The notes under the pieces are model-generated. The model did no database searches, was not told where the DNA came from, and saw nothing but the letters and a program-made list of their open reading frames with translations. A stretch of DNA of 64,000 nt from CAXTEJ01 sp964243295 (GTDB lineage: Bacteria > Actinomycetota > Actinomycetes > Actinomycetales > Angustibacteraceae). The translations under genes and the position numbers were made by a program. This document shows, piece by piece, positions 33,529 to 42,214 of the stretch (the first letter of the stretch is position 1; the number at the start of each line of letters is the position of its first letter). The stretch lies in the NCBI GenBank assembly GCA_964243295.1, contig CAXTEJ010000002.1, positions 62,001 through 126,000 of the forward strand, read 5' to 3'.

Positions 33529-34470
33529 ATGGCAACGGTGGGTGACGCCGCGAGGCTCACGGTCGAGGAGGGCACGATGCCCTTCCGCGGCCACAGCACC
33601 TGGTACCGGGTGACCGGTGACCTGCAGGCGGCGCGCACCGCGGTGCAGGACGGCGGCCCGCTGCCGCTCGTCGTGGTGCACGGCGGGCCCGGGGCCTCCC
33701 ACGACTACACCCTCGCGATGGCCGACCTCGCCGGCGACGGGCGGGCCGTCGTCCACTACGACCAGCTCGGCTGCGGCCGCAGCACCCACCTGTCCGAGGC
33801 GCCGACGGACTTCTGGACCGTCGAGCTGTACGTCGAGGAGCTGCAGGCGCTCGTGCAGCACCTCGGCATCGCCGGCGGCTACCACCTGCTCGGGCAGTCC
33901 TGGGGCGGGATGCTCGGGCCCGAGTACGTGCTCGCCCACCCGGCCGGCGTCCGCACGCTCAGCATCTGCGACAGCCCGGCGTCCATGCCGCTGTGGGTGG
34001 CGGCCGCGAACGAGCTGCGCGCGCTGCTGCCGCCGGAGGTGCAGGCCACGCTGCTGCGCCACGAGCAGGCCGGCACCACCGACGACCCCGAGTACGCCGA
34101 GGCCGAGAAGGTCTTCTACGACCGCCACGTCTGCCGCGTGGTGCCCAACCCTCCCGAGGTGGCGGCGAGCTTCGACCAGATCGCGGCCGACCCGACGGTC
34201 TACCACGCCATGAACGGGCCCTCGGAGTTCCACGTCATCGGCTCGCTGCTCGAGTGGTCGGTCGTCGACCGGCTCGACGGCATCACCGCGCCGACGCTGG
34301 TGGTCGCCGGCGAGCACGACGAGGCCCGCCCGCAGGTGTGGGCGCCGTTCGTCGAGCGCATCCCCGACGTGCGCAGCCACGTGTTCCCCGACTCCAGCCA
34401 CATGCCTCACGTGGAGGAGCCGCAGGCGTTCCTCGACGTCGTGGGTGCCTTCGTGCGCGAGCACGACTGA
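33529..34470 (+). CDS. Proline-iminopeptidase-family alpha/beta hydrolase
   Basis: 313 residues. The VVVHGGPGASHDYTLA oxyanion loop, nucleophile elbow LLGQSWGGMLGPEY, acidic AGEHDEARPQ and SSHMPHVEEP histidine are all present, as in tricorn-interacting-factor F1/prolyl aminopeptidases. It probably removes N-terminal residues from short peptides or amides. ATG at 33529 follows a strong GGAGGTCCG. The N-terminal ~15 residues precede the usual family start (EGTMPFRGHSTWYRV). It is divergent from the FNT gene. Confidence 0.9.
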   Translation: MATVGDAARLTVEEGTMPFRGHSTWYRVTGDLQAARTAVQDGGPLPLVVVHGGPGASHDYTLAMADLAGDGRAVVHYDQLGCGRSTHLSEAPTDFWTVELYVEELQALVQHLGIAGGYHLLGQSWGGMLGPEYVLAHPAGVRTLSICDSPASMPLWVAAANELRALLPPEVQATLLRHEQAGTTDDPEYAEAEKVFYDRHVCRVVPNPPEVAASFDQIAADPTVYHAMNGPSEFHVIGSLLEWSVVDRLDGITAPTLVVAGEHDEARPQVWAPFVERIPDVRSHVFPDSSHMPHVEEPQAFLDVVGAFVREHD

Positions 34471-34589
34471 GAGCGCGTCAGCACTCAAGCACGGGCCCTC
34501 GGACGCCGATGTCCCGGTGTGGCGCTGCACGGGCAGCCGGAGCACGGCTGGACGCCGCAGTGACCCGGTGGTCGTGACGGAGGTGCGCG

Positions 34590-36374
34590 GTGGCGACGAC
34601 GGTCGTGCTCGGCGTCCTGCTCGCCCTCGGCGGGGCCGTCTACCTGCTGACCGCCGGCTACGTGTGGCGGCGCCGGCGGGCAGTCGGCGGCCGGGCGCTT
34701 ACCGTGCTGCTGCTCGCGGCCGGCGAGTGGACCCTGTGCTACCTCGTCGAGCTGTCGGTTCCCGGCCGTGGCGCCGTCGAGCTGTGGGGTGGCCTGAAGT
34801 ACCTCGGCATCGTCCTGCTGCCGCCCAGCCTGTTCGTCTTCGCGCTGCAGTACACCCAGCGGCGCAGGCGCCTGAGCCGGCGCGCCCTCGTCGGCCTGCT
34901 GGTCGAGCCGGTCGTCATCCTGGCCGCCCTCGCGTTCGGGCCGACGCGCGACTTGGTGCGCTCGCTGCCCGCTGTGCCGCGCGGCGGCGAGCTCGTCGCC
35001 GACAACGGCCTGCTGTTCTGGGTGCACCTGGTCTACAGCTACACCCTGCTCGTCTGGGGGTTCGCGCTGCTCGCATCCGGCCTGCTGCGCGTCTCACGGC
35101 GGCACGCCCGGCCGGCCTGGGTGCTGCTCGCGTCGGTGCTGCTGCCCTTCGCGCTCAACGCCGGCTACAACCTCCGCCTCGGCCCGCTCGACACGCTCGA
35201 CCTGACCCCCGTGGGCTTCAGCCTGACGAGCTTCGTCCTGGTGTGGGGGTTCTTCCGGTTCCAGCTGCTCGACCTGCTGCCGGTGGGACGCCGGGTCGTC
35301 GTGGAGCGGCTGCCCGACGCCGTGCTGGTGCTCGACTCCCACGAGCGCGTCGCCGACTCCAACCTCGCCGCCCGCTCGCTCGTGGGCGTCGGGGCCGACG
35401 ACCTCGTCGGCCGCCGGCTGCTCGACGTCGTGCCCGCGCTCGCCGACCTCGCGACGGCCACCGGGACGGTCCGGGGCTCGTGCCAGCTGGCCGACCCGGG
35501 CGGCAGCGTCCGAGACCTGTCGGTCACCCTCAGCCCCCTGCCGGACGACGTCTCCGACCCCACCGGGCGGCTGGTCGTGCTGCGTGACGTCACGCGTGAG
35601 CGTGAGGTCGAGCGGCGGCTGCGCGAGGTGCTCGACGAGCGCACCGACACCATCGCGACGCTGCAGCGCGGCCTCTACCCGACGCTGCTGCCCGACATCC
35701 CCGGCATCGACGTCGCCGCGGTGCTCAGCCCGGCCGAGGCCGAGACCCACGTCGGCGGCGACTTCGTGGCCGTGCGGGCCAGCACGCCCGGCCGCTGGAG
35801 CCTGATGGTCGGCGACGTCGTCGGCAAGGGCGCGGGCGCGGCGACGCTGACGGCCGTCGCCCGGCACACCACGCTCGCGCTCAGCTCGCTCGGGTGGGCG
35901 CCCTCGCGCGTGCTGGCCGACGTCAGCCACGCCATCGCGATGGAGGACGACGGCTCCGACCTGCCCCGGTTCTGCACCATGGCGCTCGCGACCCTCGAGC
36001 CGCGACCCGGTGGCGCGACGATCCAGCTCGCGCTCGGCGGCCACCCGCGGCCGCTGCTGCGCCGCGCCGGCGGCGACGTCACCGAGGTCGGCGTGCCGGG
36101 GCACCTGCTGGGCGTGCTGGCCGAGCCCGAGCTCTACGACTGCCCGCTCGACCTCGGGCCGGGCGACGTCCTGGTGATGTTCTCGGACGGCGTCACCGAG
36201 GCCCGCGGTGACCATGGCGACTTCGGGGACGGCCCGCTGGCCGACTTCGTGGCCGCTTCCGAGCACACCACCGCCCGCGAGCTGGTGGACGCGCTGGTCG
36301 CCCGGGTGCGCGAGTTCGGCGCCGCCGGCCCCCGCGACGACGTCGCGGTGCTGGTGGTGCGGATCCCGGCGTGA
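34590..36374 (+). CDS. 7TM sensor-PAS-SpoIIE (PP2C) phosphatase
   Basis: 594 residues. Seven hydrophobic segments fill residues ~1-225 in the manner of 7TM histidine-kinase sensor modules. A PAS domain follows (~232-350, RLPDAVLVLDSHERVADSNL), then a PP2C/SpoIIE phosphatase (~370-594) with HVGGDFVAVRAS, MVGDVVGKGAGAA, FSDGVTEARG and PRDDVAVLVV metal-binding segments. Such proteins dephosphorylate anti-sigma-factor antagonists in stress signalling. No anti-sigma or STAS antagonist gene is adjacent. GTG at 34590 follows GGAGGTGCGCG. Confidence 0.9.
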   Translation: MATTVVLGVLLALGGAVYLLTAGYVWRRRRAVGGRALTVLLLAAGEWTLCYLVELSVPGRGAVELWGGLKYLGIVLLPPSLFVFALQYTQRRRRLSRRALVGLLVEPVVILAALAFGPTRDLVRSLPAVPRGGELVADNGLLFWVHLVYSYTLLVWGFALLASGLLRVSRRHARPAWVLLASVLLPFALNAGYNLRLGPLDTLDLTPVGFSLTSFVLVWGFFRFQLLDLLPVGRRVVVERLPDAVLVLDSHERVADSNLAARSLVGVGADDLVGRRLLDVVPALADLATATGTVRGSCQLADPGGSVRDLSVTLSPLPDDVSDPTGRLVVLRDVTREREVERRLREVLDERTDTIATLQRGLYPTLLPDIPGIDVAAVLSPAEAETHVGGDFVAVRASTPGRWSLMVGDVVGKGAGAATLTAVARHTTLALSSLGWAPSRVLADVSHAIAMEDDGSDLPRFCTMALATLEPRPGGATIQLALGGHPRPLLRRAGGDVTEVGVPGHLLGVLAEPELYDCPLDLGPGDVLVMFSDGVTEARGDHGDFGDGPLADFVAASEHTTARELVDALVARVREFGAAGPRDDVAVLVVRIPA

Positions 36375-36518
36375 GGCCCTAGACGTATCCAAGCTATGAG
36401 GTGGGTGGCACGGTCAGGCCGCTCGACGTGAGAAGAAGCTGGGTGGGGCGTGGCTCGTCACGTCCTGTTCACGGTGTTCGTCGCCGAGGGGCGCGTGTCC
36501 AACCCGCGCTGCGACCGG

Positions 36519-36920
36519 TCAGGTCGCGCAGACCTGGACGAGCTCGTCAGACGCTTTGCGCAGATCCTCGCCCACTGAAGGCACGTAGGTGTGGGTGTCG
36601 GACCGAAGGCGCACGACGCCGACCTGGACGACCAGGGCGTCGGTAGCGGTCGTCAGGTCGGGTTCGAGGGTCGGCTGAGCGGCGCGGATGCGGCTCTGAG
36701 CCGTGGCCAACGAGTCGAGCACGTCCTGCGGGGGCGAGGCGCTCGAGCCCAGCTTCGCGGCGTCGCGGGCGATGGTCAGCACGTCGGGCGCCAGTTGGCG
36801 GCACCCTCCGGCCCGAAAGTCACCGATGGAGCGCTCCTCACCGCCGACTGTGCAGCCGGACGCTGCCAGGACGGCCACGGACGCCAACACAGTGGCCAGG
36901 GTCGTCGTCGTTGAGAACAC
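36519..36920 (-). CDS. Small lipoprotein
   Basis: 133 residues. A signal peptide ends in a lipobox VLAASGC (Cys near residue 23), followed by a helical mature part (TIARDAAKLGSSASPPQDVL, LATAQSRIRAAQPTLEPDL) with two further cysteines. No family is recognised. GTG at 36920 has a -10 box six bases upstream and no Shine-Dalgarno sequence, so it is probably leaderless. It should be anchored to the outer face of the membrane. Confidence 0.75.
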   Translation of the reverse strand: MFSTTTTLATVLASVAVLAASGCTVGGEERSIGDFRAGGCRQLAPDVLTIARDAAKLGSSASPPQDVLDSLATAQSRIRAAQPTLEPDLTTATDALVVQVGVVRLRSDTHTYVPSVGEDLRKASDELVQVCAT

Positions 36921-36926
36921 TCGGTC

Positions 36927-36932
36927 AGGCTA
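36927..36932 (-). promoter_or_regulatory. -10 box of leaderless lipoprotein gene
   Basis: TAGCCT on the minus strand, six bases before the GTG at 36920. Confidence 0.5.
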
Positions 36933-37055
36933 ACGCCGGGGGGAAGGAGGTCGACCCACGGCTGTGGGGTTTGCGCTGCAGCCGGACCGAGTCGGGGCTA
37001 CGTTGCCTTGAGCCTTGGATGGCAATGAGGCCACCGCCTGGACGAAGGAATCGAC

Positions 37056-38597
37056 ATGTCCCGTTCTTCCGCACGCAGGCGCGCCGCTGTCGCGCTCACC
37101 GCGACGGCTTCGATGGCTGCCGGCGCTGCGCTGATGGTGCCCTCGGCGTCCAACGCGTCCAGCCACCGCGAGGCGCCGTACATCACGTCGGACCCGCAGG
37201 TCGACAACACCGACGTCTACGCCTTCACCAGCCCGGACGACGCGTCCACCGCGACGCTCGTGGCGAACTTCTCGCCGGACCAGAGCCCGGGCGGCGGCCC
37301 CAACTTCTACCCCTTCGCCACGAAGGCGCACTACAACGTCAACGTCGACAACAACGGTGACGGAAGGGCGGACCTCACCTATCGCTGGACCTTCAAGGAC
37401 GTCGACCGACGTGGCAGCGTCAACCACGGCACGACCGTGCCCGGCACCTTCTTGTACAACGACGGCCCGGTCACGAGCCTCACGGATGCCAATCTGCTCT
37501 ACCGGCAGACGTACGACGTCGACGCCATCCTCCGCTCACCGACGGGCGTGGTGCGCAGCTACCGGATCCTGTCGGGCGTCCCCGTGGCTCCCTCCAACGT
37601 CGGCAAGGCGTCGATGCCGCAGTACAGCGCGCTGACCGCGCAGGCGATCAAGGCGGGCACCATCACCACGGGCGGCTCGCGCGGGGTAAAGGCCTTCGCC
37701 GGCCAGCGGGACGACCCGTTCTTCCTCGACATCCGGGTGTTCGACCTGGTCTACGGCGGCAACTTCTCCGAGGTCGGCACCAACTCGCTGGGGGGCAAGA
37801 ACGTCAACACCGTCGCCATCCAGGTGCCCAAGACCCTGCTCGCCAGTCGGGGCGACGTCGCCGGCAACCCCGTCGTCGGTGTCTGGTCGACGACGGAGCG
37901 CCCCTCCTTGCGACTGCTGCAGAACACCAATGCCCTCCCGCGCACCAACGGCAGCCTGAGCAGTGACGAGGAGATCTACGGCGGGCACTTCCAGCAGGTC
38001 TCTCGCCTCGGGCAGCCTCTGGTCAACGAGGCGGTCGTCCCGGCGAACCTCAAGGACTTCTTCAACCGGTTGACCCCGGACGTCGACCACACCCTCGCCC
38101 CGCTGGTCGCGCGGGTTCAGGACCCCGAGGTCCCGGCACTGATCGAGAAGATCTACGGCATCCCCAACCCCCGTACCGTCCCGGGTGGGGCGAACCGTCC
38201 CGACCTCGTCGCCACGTTCCTCACGGGCATCTCGAAGAAGACGTACCCGGCCGCCGGGATCGACCTGAACGGGATGGACTTGAACAAGGACAACGCCGGG
38301 GTGCCGTCGGAGATGCTGCGACTGAACCTCACGACGCCGGTGACGGCCAAGCCCAACCGGCTCGGTGTCCTCGGCGGCGACATCCAGGGCTTCCCGAACG
38401 GGCGTCGCCTGTCCGACGACGTGGTCGACATCGAGCTGCGGGCCCTCGAGGGGGCGCTGCTGCCGCAGGACAACAGGTCTGCGGCGGTCAAGCAGACGGT
38501 CGCCAACCTGGGCGACTCCGTCGACGCCAACGACCTCGCGTTCCTCGCCCACTTCCCGTACGTCGCCGACCCGCACTCCGGCTCCGAGACCAAGTAG
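37056..38597 (+). CDS. Secreted DUF4331 protein
   Basis: 513 residues. A twin-arginine-like/Sec N-terminus (RSSARRRAAVALTATASMAA) is followed by ASSHREAPYITSDPQVDNTD and VYAFTSPDD, the start of DUF4331; further landmarks are SPDQSPGGGPNFYPF and DDPFFLDIRVFDL. Members are secreted beta-rich proteins of unknown role. ATG at 37056 follows GAAGGAATCGAC. A perfect 17-bp hairpin 8 bases after the stop ends the transcript, and the gene stands alone. Confidence 0.87.
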   Translation: MSRSSARRRAAVALTATASMAAGAALMVPSASNASSHREAPYITSDPQVDNTDVYAFTSPDDASTATLVANFSPDQSPGGGPNFYPFATKAHYNVNVDNNGDGRADLTYRWTFKDVDRRGSVNHGTTVPGTFLYNDGPVTSLTDANLLYRQTYDVDAILRSPTGVVRSYRILSGVPVAPSNVGKASMPQYSALTAQAIKAGTITTGGSRGVKAFAGQRDDPFFLDIRVFDLVYGGNFSEVGTNSLGGKNVNTVAIQVPKTLLASRGDVAGNPVVGVWSTTERPSLRLLQNTNALPRTNGSLSSDEEIYGGHFQQVSRLGQPLVNEAVVPANLKDFFNRLTPDVDHTLAPLVARVQDPEVPALIEKIYGIPNPRTVPGGANRPDLVATFLTGISKKTYPAAGIDLNGMDLNKDNAGVPSEMLRLNLTTPVTAKPNRLGVLGGDIQGFPNGRRLSDDVVDIELRALEGALLPQDNRSAAVKQTVANLGDSVDANDLAFLAHFPYVADPHSGSETK

Positions 38598-38604
38598 GAC
38601 TCTC

Positions 38605-38642
38605 GTCGTCGGGGCACCTCCTCATGGAGGTGCCCCGACGAC
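38605..38642 (+). terminator. Perfect 17-bp stem with TCAT loop after the DUF4331 gene
   Basis: Arms 38605-38621 and 38626-38642 are exact reverse complements around TCAT. No U-tract follows, as is common in actinomycetes. It can serve the convergent pfkB transcript too. Confidence 0.85.
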
Positions 38643-38778
38643 TGTCCGGCCCGCACGTCAACGGCACAGGCCGCTGCTCAGGGGCCACCGGGCAGTGCGC
38701 GCGCTACCTGGAGGTCGCACACACTGCCCTCGGCGCCCCCGCTAGCTGCGCGTCCTCCCACGTGATGGCCGAGTGCAC

Positions 38779-39723
38779 CTACACATCGATCCGGTCGCGG
38801 CGCGGCGGGTCGGCGCCCGGCCGCTCGCAGGTGAGGGACGACGTGAGCGTGGCGCGCGCCAGCGCCGACCGCACCTGCCGCTCGTCGGCCGAGCGCAGCG
38901 TCTCGCGCTGCTGCGGGCCGCCGAGCAGGCCCTGGTCGAGCAGGCCCGACAGCAGCCCCGACATGAACGCGTCGCCGGCGCCGACGGTGTCGACGACCTC
39001 TGCCCGGCGGGGGGCCACGGCGACGACCGAGCCCGGCTCGCTCGCCAGCCACGCGCTTGCCCCGTCCGCGCCGCGCGTGACGACGACCAGCGCGGGGCCG
39101 AGCGCCAGCCACGCCGCGACGACCTGCTCGGGGGTCTGGTCGGGATACAGCCAGCGCAGGTCCTCGTCGCTCGACTTCACGACGTCGCTCGCGGCGACGA
39201 GCGCCTCGACGCCGGGCCGCTCGTCGTCCGGCGTGCCGATGATCTTGGGCCGCAGGTTCGGGTCGTACGACGTGGTGGCCCGCTTGCGCGCCCGCGGCAG
39301 CAGCTCGCGCACCGCCGCGGCGCCCGGGGCGAGGTTCGCCGCGATCGACCCGGTGTGCACGTGCCCGGCCGCGCCGGGGTCGACGTCCGGCAGCGACCAG
39401 ACGAGCTCGAAGACGTACGACGCGGCGCCGTGCTCGTCGATCACCGCGGTGGCCGTCGAGGTCGGGGCGTCGTCGGTCGCGCCGTCGGCCAGCTCGACGC
39501 CGTCGCGCGTGAGGTGCTCGCGCACCGTGGCACCGTCCTCGTCGTCGCCCGTGCGGGTGGCGAAGCGCACCGGGTGGCCGAGGCGGGCGAGCCCGAGCGC
39601 CACGTTGGCGGGGCTGCCGCCGGGGTGACGGTCGGTCGTGCCGTCGGCGCGCTGCACGATGTCGACGAGGGCCTCGCCCACGACGAGCACCTCGATGGGG
39701 GAGGCGGGGTCGAGCGGGGGCAT
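38779..39723 (-). CDS. PfkB-family carbohydrate kinase (fructokinase-like)
   Basis: 314 residues. GGSPANVALGLARLG near residue 35 and DTVGAGDAFMSGLLSGLL near residue 255 are the two PfkB signatures; SYDPNLRP and VVKSSDEDLRWLYP fit fructokinases. ATG at 39723 is chosen because GGAGG stands eight bases before it; the frame is open to ATG 39741. It phosphorylates a sugar or sugar-like alcohol with ATP. No sugar transporter is adjacent. It converges with the DUF4331 gene at the shared hairpin. Confidence 0.9.
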   Translation of the reverse strand: MPPLDPASPIEVLVVGEALVDIVQRADGTTDRHPGGSPANVALGLARLGHPVRFATRTGDDEDGATVREHLTRDGVELADGATDDAPTSTATAVIDEHGAASYVFELVWSLPDVDPGAAGHVHTGSIAANLAPGAAAVRELLPRARKRATTSYDPNLRPKIIGTPDDERPGVEALVAASDVVKSSDEDLRWLYPDQTPEQVVAAWLALGPALVVVTRGADGASAWLASEPGSVVAVAPRRAEVVDTVGAGDAFMSGLLSGLLDQGLLGGPQQRETLRSADERQVRSALARATLTSSLTCERPGADPPRRDRIDV

Positions 39724-39850
39724 GCGGGGGTCCTCCGTCATGAGTGGCTGAGCCGGCCGTGCTCCACCGGTGACCACCCGTGCGGCCACCGTGCCCGGAT
39801 GCTACTGCCCCGGCGCGGCGTCCGGGCCGGGCGTCGGGGACCATGGACGC

Positions 39851-40561
39851 ATGAGCAGCGTGCAGCACGAGCCCGGCGACGGAGCAGCCGGTCCGGCCAC
39901 CGAGCCGGTCGTCGAGCCCGTGTCCTCGCAGGGCACCGAGCCGGACGTCGACCCCCTCGAGGCGCTGCGGCGACGGGAGGCCGAGCGCGACCTCCAGCGC
40001 CGGCAGCAGCAGTCCCGCGACCTGACCGAGCAGCGCAAGGCCGGCCGCGGCCGCGGCACCACGCTGTCGATGGTGTGGTCGCTCGCCGCCGTGCTCGCGA
40101 TCGTCGTGGCGCTGCTCGCGCTCGTGCCGCGCGTCAACGGCGTCACCCAGCCCCCCGTCGACGTACCCGCGGCCGCCCCGGGGGCAGCGCAGCGGCTGGG
40201 CTTCGAGCCGGCCGTGCCGCGCGACCTTCCCGCCAGCTGGACCCCCACCAGCGTCCGCACCACCAGGGCGACCGCCGGCGTCCTCACCTGGCACGCCGGC
40301 TACACCTTCGACAGCCTCTACGCCGCGGTCGAGCAGGGTCGTGACGTGCCGCAGGACTGGCTGCTCGCGCAGACCAACCGCGGCCGCGCCGACGGCACGC
40401 AGGTCGTCGAGGGCGTCACCTGGAACCGCGTGCTGCGCCTCGACAAGGTGCAGAACAGCCTGGTCCACGAGCGCGCGGACGGCGTCACCACCGTGGTCAC
40501 CGGCACCGCGTCCTACGACCAGCTCGGCGTGCTCGCCGCCTCGCTCGACCCCACGGGCTGA
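39851..40561 (+). CDS. DUF4245 membrane protein
   Basis: 236 residues: a charged cytosolic N-terminus with a helical EALRRREAERDLQRRQQQSR stretch, one transmembrane helix (~75-95, VWSLAAVLAIVVALLALVP) and an outer DUF4245 domain (DLPASWTPTSVRTTRATAGV, then LTWHAGYTF). The family sits beside xseA/xseB, ispH and fructose-bisphosphatase genes in many actinomycetes; its role is unknown. ATG at 39851 has a weak -10-like GACCAT six bases upstream. Confidence 0.85.
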   Translation: MSSVQHEPGDGAAGPATEPVVEPVSSQGTEPDVDPLEALRRREAERDLQRRQQQSRDLTEQRKAGRGRGTTLSMVWSLAAVLAIVVALLALVPRVNGVTQPPVDVPAAAPGAAQRLGFEPAVPRDLPASWTPTSVRTTRATAGVLTWHAGYTFDSLYAAVEQGRDVPQDWLLAQTNRGRADGTQVVEGVTWNRVLRLDKVQNSLVHERADGVTTVVTGTASYDQLGVLAASLDPTG

Positions 40562-40592
40562 GGCACCTGCGCCGCAGCCGACCTTCCACGGC

Positions 40593-40820
40593 TCAGCGGT
40601 CGGGGTGGGCGTCCGGCTCGCCGTGGGCGGCGTCCAGGCGCTGGCGAGCGCCCTCCAGCACCGTCTGGCAGCGCGTGGCGAGCGCCTCGCCGCGCTCCCA
40701 CAGGGCGAGCGAGTCCTCCAGCGAGGTGCCCCCGGCCTCCAGCCGGCGCACCACCTCCACGAGCTCGTCGCGCGCCTGCTCATAGCTCAGCGCCGCGGTC
40801 TCGTCCTGCCTGTTCGCCAC
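40593..40820 (-). CDS. xseB: Exodeoxyribonuclease VII small subunit
   Basis: 75 residues with the conserved LSYEQARDELVEVVRRLEAG and SLEDSLALWERGEALA helices of XseB. It forms a complex with XseA that degrades single-stranded DNA from both ends. GTG at 40820 is six bases after a -10 box, so its mRNA is probably leaderless and separate from xseA, whose end is 45 bases upstream. Confidence 0.93.
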   Translation of the reverse strand: MANRQDETAALSYEQARDELVEVVRRLEAGGTSLEDSLALWERGEALATRCQTVLEGARQRLDAAHGEPDAHPDR

Positions 40821-40826
40821 CCCGTG

Positions 40827-40832
40827 AGCCTA
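40827..40832 (-). promoter_or_regulatory. -10 box of leaderless xseB transcript
   Basis: TAGGCT on the minus strand, six bases before the GTG at 40820. Confidence 0.5.
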
Positions 40833-40865
40833 TCGAGCGCCCGGGACGGCGTCCGGCGCCTCGCG

Positions 40866-42116
40866 TCACCCCACGCGGGCGGCGACGTCACCGCCGGCCA
40901 CCCGCACCCGCAGCCGCTCACCGGTTGCCACGTCGGCCGGGTCACGGACGACGGCCCCGTCGGCCCGCTGCACCACCGCGTAGCCGCGCTCGAGCGTCGC
41001 GGCGGGCGACAGCGCCCGCACCTGGGTGCGCAGGTGCCTCACGTCGTCGGCTGCGCGGTCGAGCCGGCTGCCGAGCGAGCGCCGGGCCCGCTGCAGCACC
41101 TGTTGCACCTCCGCCTCGCGCCGGTCGACCACCACGTGCGGGTCGGCGAGCACCGGTCTGCTGCGCAGTGCCTGCAGCGTGGCGTGCTCGCGCTCGACGC
41201 GGTGGGTGACCGCGCGGCGCAGCCGGTGGCGGGAGGCGTCGAGCGCGGCGAGCTCCTCCGCGACGTCCGGGACGATGCAGCTCGCTGCGTCGGTGGGCGT
41301 GGAGGCGCGGACGTCGGCGACGAGGTCGAGCAGCGGGGTGTCGACGTCGTGCCCGATGGCGCTGACGACCGGTGTGGCGGCGGCGATGACCGCGCGCAGC
41401 ATCGTCTCGTTGCTGAAGGGGAGCAGGTCCTCCAGCGAGCCGCCGCCTCGGGCGATGACGACGACGTCGACCTCGCGGTCGGCATCGAGCTCGCGCAGGG
41501 CGGCGACGACCTGGGTGACGGCGTTGGGTCCCTGCACCGCGACCTCGCGGACCGCGAAGCGCACCGCGGGCCAGCGGCGGCGGGCGTTCTCGACGACGTC
41601 GCGCTCGGCCGCGCTGGCGCGCCCGCACACCAGCCCGACGGTGCGGGGCAGGAACGGCAGCGGCCGCTTGCGGCGCGGGTCGAGCACCCCCTCGCTGGCC
41701 AGCAGCCGCTTGAGGTGCTCCAGCCGCGCGAGCAGCTCGCCGACACCGACCGGCCGGATCTGGTCGGCCGCGAGCTGCAGCGTGCCGCGCTTCTCGTAGA
41801 ACGTCGGGCGGGCGTGCACGACGACGCGGGCGCCGTCCGCGAGGTCGGCGCCGATCGCGTCGATCACGCGGCTGGTCGTGGTGACCGCGAGGGAGAAGTC
41901 GACGTCGGCGTCGCGCAGCGTGAGGTAGACCATCGACTGGCCGGGCCGGCGCACGAGCTGCACCACCTGGCCCTCGACCCACACCGGCGGCATGCGCGCG
42001 ACGTACTGCGCCATCTTGGTGCTCAGCAGCCGCACCGGCCACGGCTGCTCGGGCGTGGTCTCGAGCGCGCGCTCCGGGACGACGCGCGGGGCGCGCGCGT
42101 CGGGAGAGACGCTCAC
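40866..42116 (-). CDS. xseA: Exodeoxyribonuclease VII large subunit
   Basis: 416 residues: an N-terminal OB-fold (VWVEGQVVQLVRRPGQSMVY) and the catalytic domain with VGLVCGRASAAERDVVENAR, VVVIARGGGSLEDLLPFSNE and VVSAIGHDVDTPLLDLVADV, followed by a shortened coiled-coil region. It is the nuclease subunit of ExoVII in single-stranded-DNA repair. The GTG at 42116 overlaps the stop of a 14-codon leaderless ORF, suggesting translational coupling. It is divergent from ispH, with promoters in a 98-base gap. Confidence 0.94.
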   Translation of the reverse strand: MSVSPDARAPRVVPERALETTPEQPWPVRLLSTKMAQYVARMPPVWVEGQVVQLVRRPGQSMVYLTLRDADVDFSLAVTTTSRVIDAIGADLADGARVVVHARPTFYEKRGTLQLAADQIRPVGVGELLARLEHLKRLLASEGVLDPRRKRPLPFLPRTVGLVCGRASAAERDVVENARRRWPAVRFAVREVAVQGPNAVTQVVAALRELDADREVDVVVIARGGGSLEDLLPFSNETMLRAVIAAATPVVSAIGHDVDTPLLDLVADVRASTPTDAASCIVPDVAEELAALDASRHRLRRAVTHRVEREHATLQALRSRPVLADPHVVVDRREAEVQQVLQRARRSLGSRLDRAADDVRHLRTQVRALSPAATLERGYAVVQRADGAVVRDPADVATGERLRVRVAGGDVAARVG

Positions 42117-42157
42117 GCCGCCGGCTCCGCCGGGTCGCTGCGGGCTGGATCGCGCAT
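42113..42157 (-). CDS. Fourteen-codon leader minicistron before xseA
   Basis: ATG at 42157 stands six bases after TAGGGT (42164-42169), the same promoter-to-start spacing as leaderless genes in this window. It encodes MRDPARSDPAEPAA and its TGA overlaps the xseA GTG by four bases (GTGA). The xseA start itself has no Shine-Dalgarno sequence, so entry through this ORF is plausible. Confidence 0.45.
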   Translation of the reverse strand: MRDPARSDPAEPAA

Positions 42158-42163
42158 CCGGTC

Positions 42164-42169
42164 ACCCTA
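42164..42169 (-). promoter_or_regulatory. -10 box for the xseA leader ORF
   Basis: TAGGGT on the minus strand, six bases before the ATG at 42157. Confidence 0.45.
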
Positions 42170-42202
42170 CGCAGCGCGGCCGGGGCCGCCGCGCGCACGA
42201 CC

Positions 42203-42208
42203 TACCAT
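42203..42208 (+). promoter_or_regulatory. -10 box of leaderless ispH transcript
   Basis: TACCAT, six bases before the GTG at 42215. The purine run GGAGGG lies too close to the start to act as a normal Shine-Dalgarno site. Confidence 0.5.
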
Positions 42209-42214
42209 GGAGGG

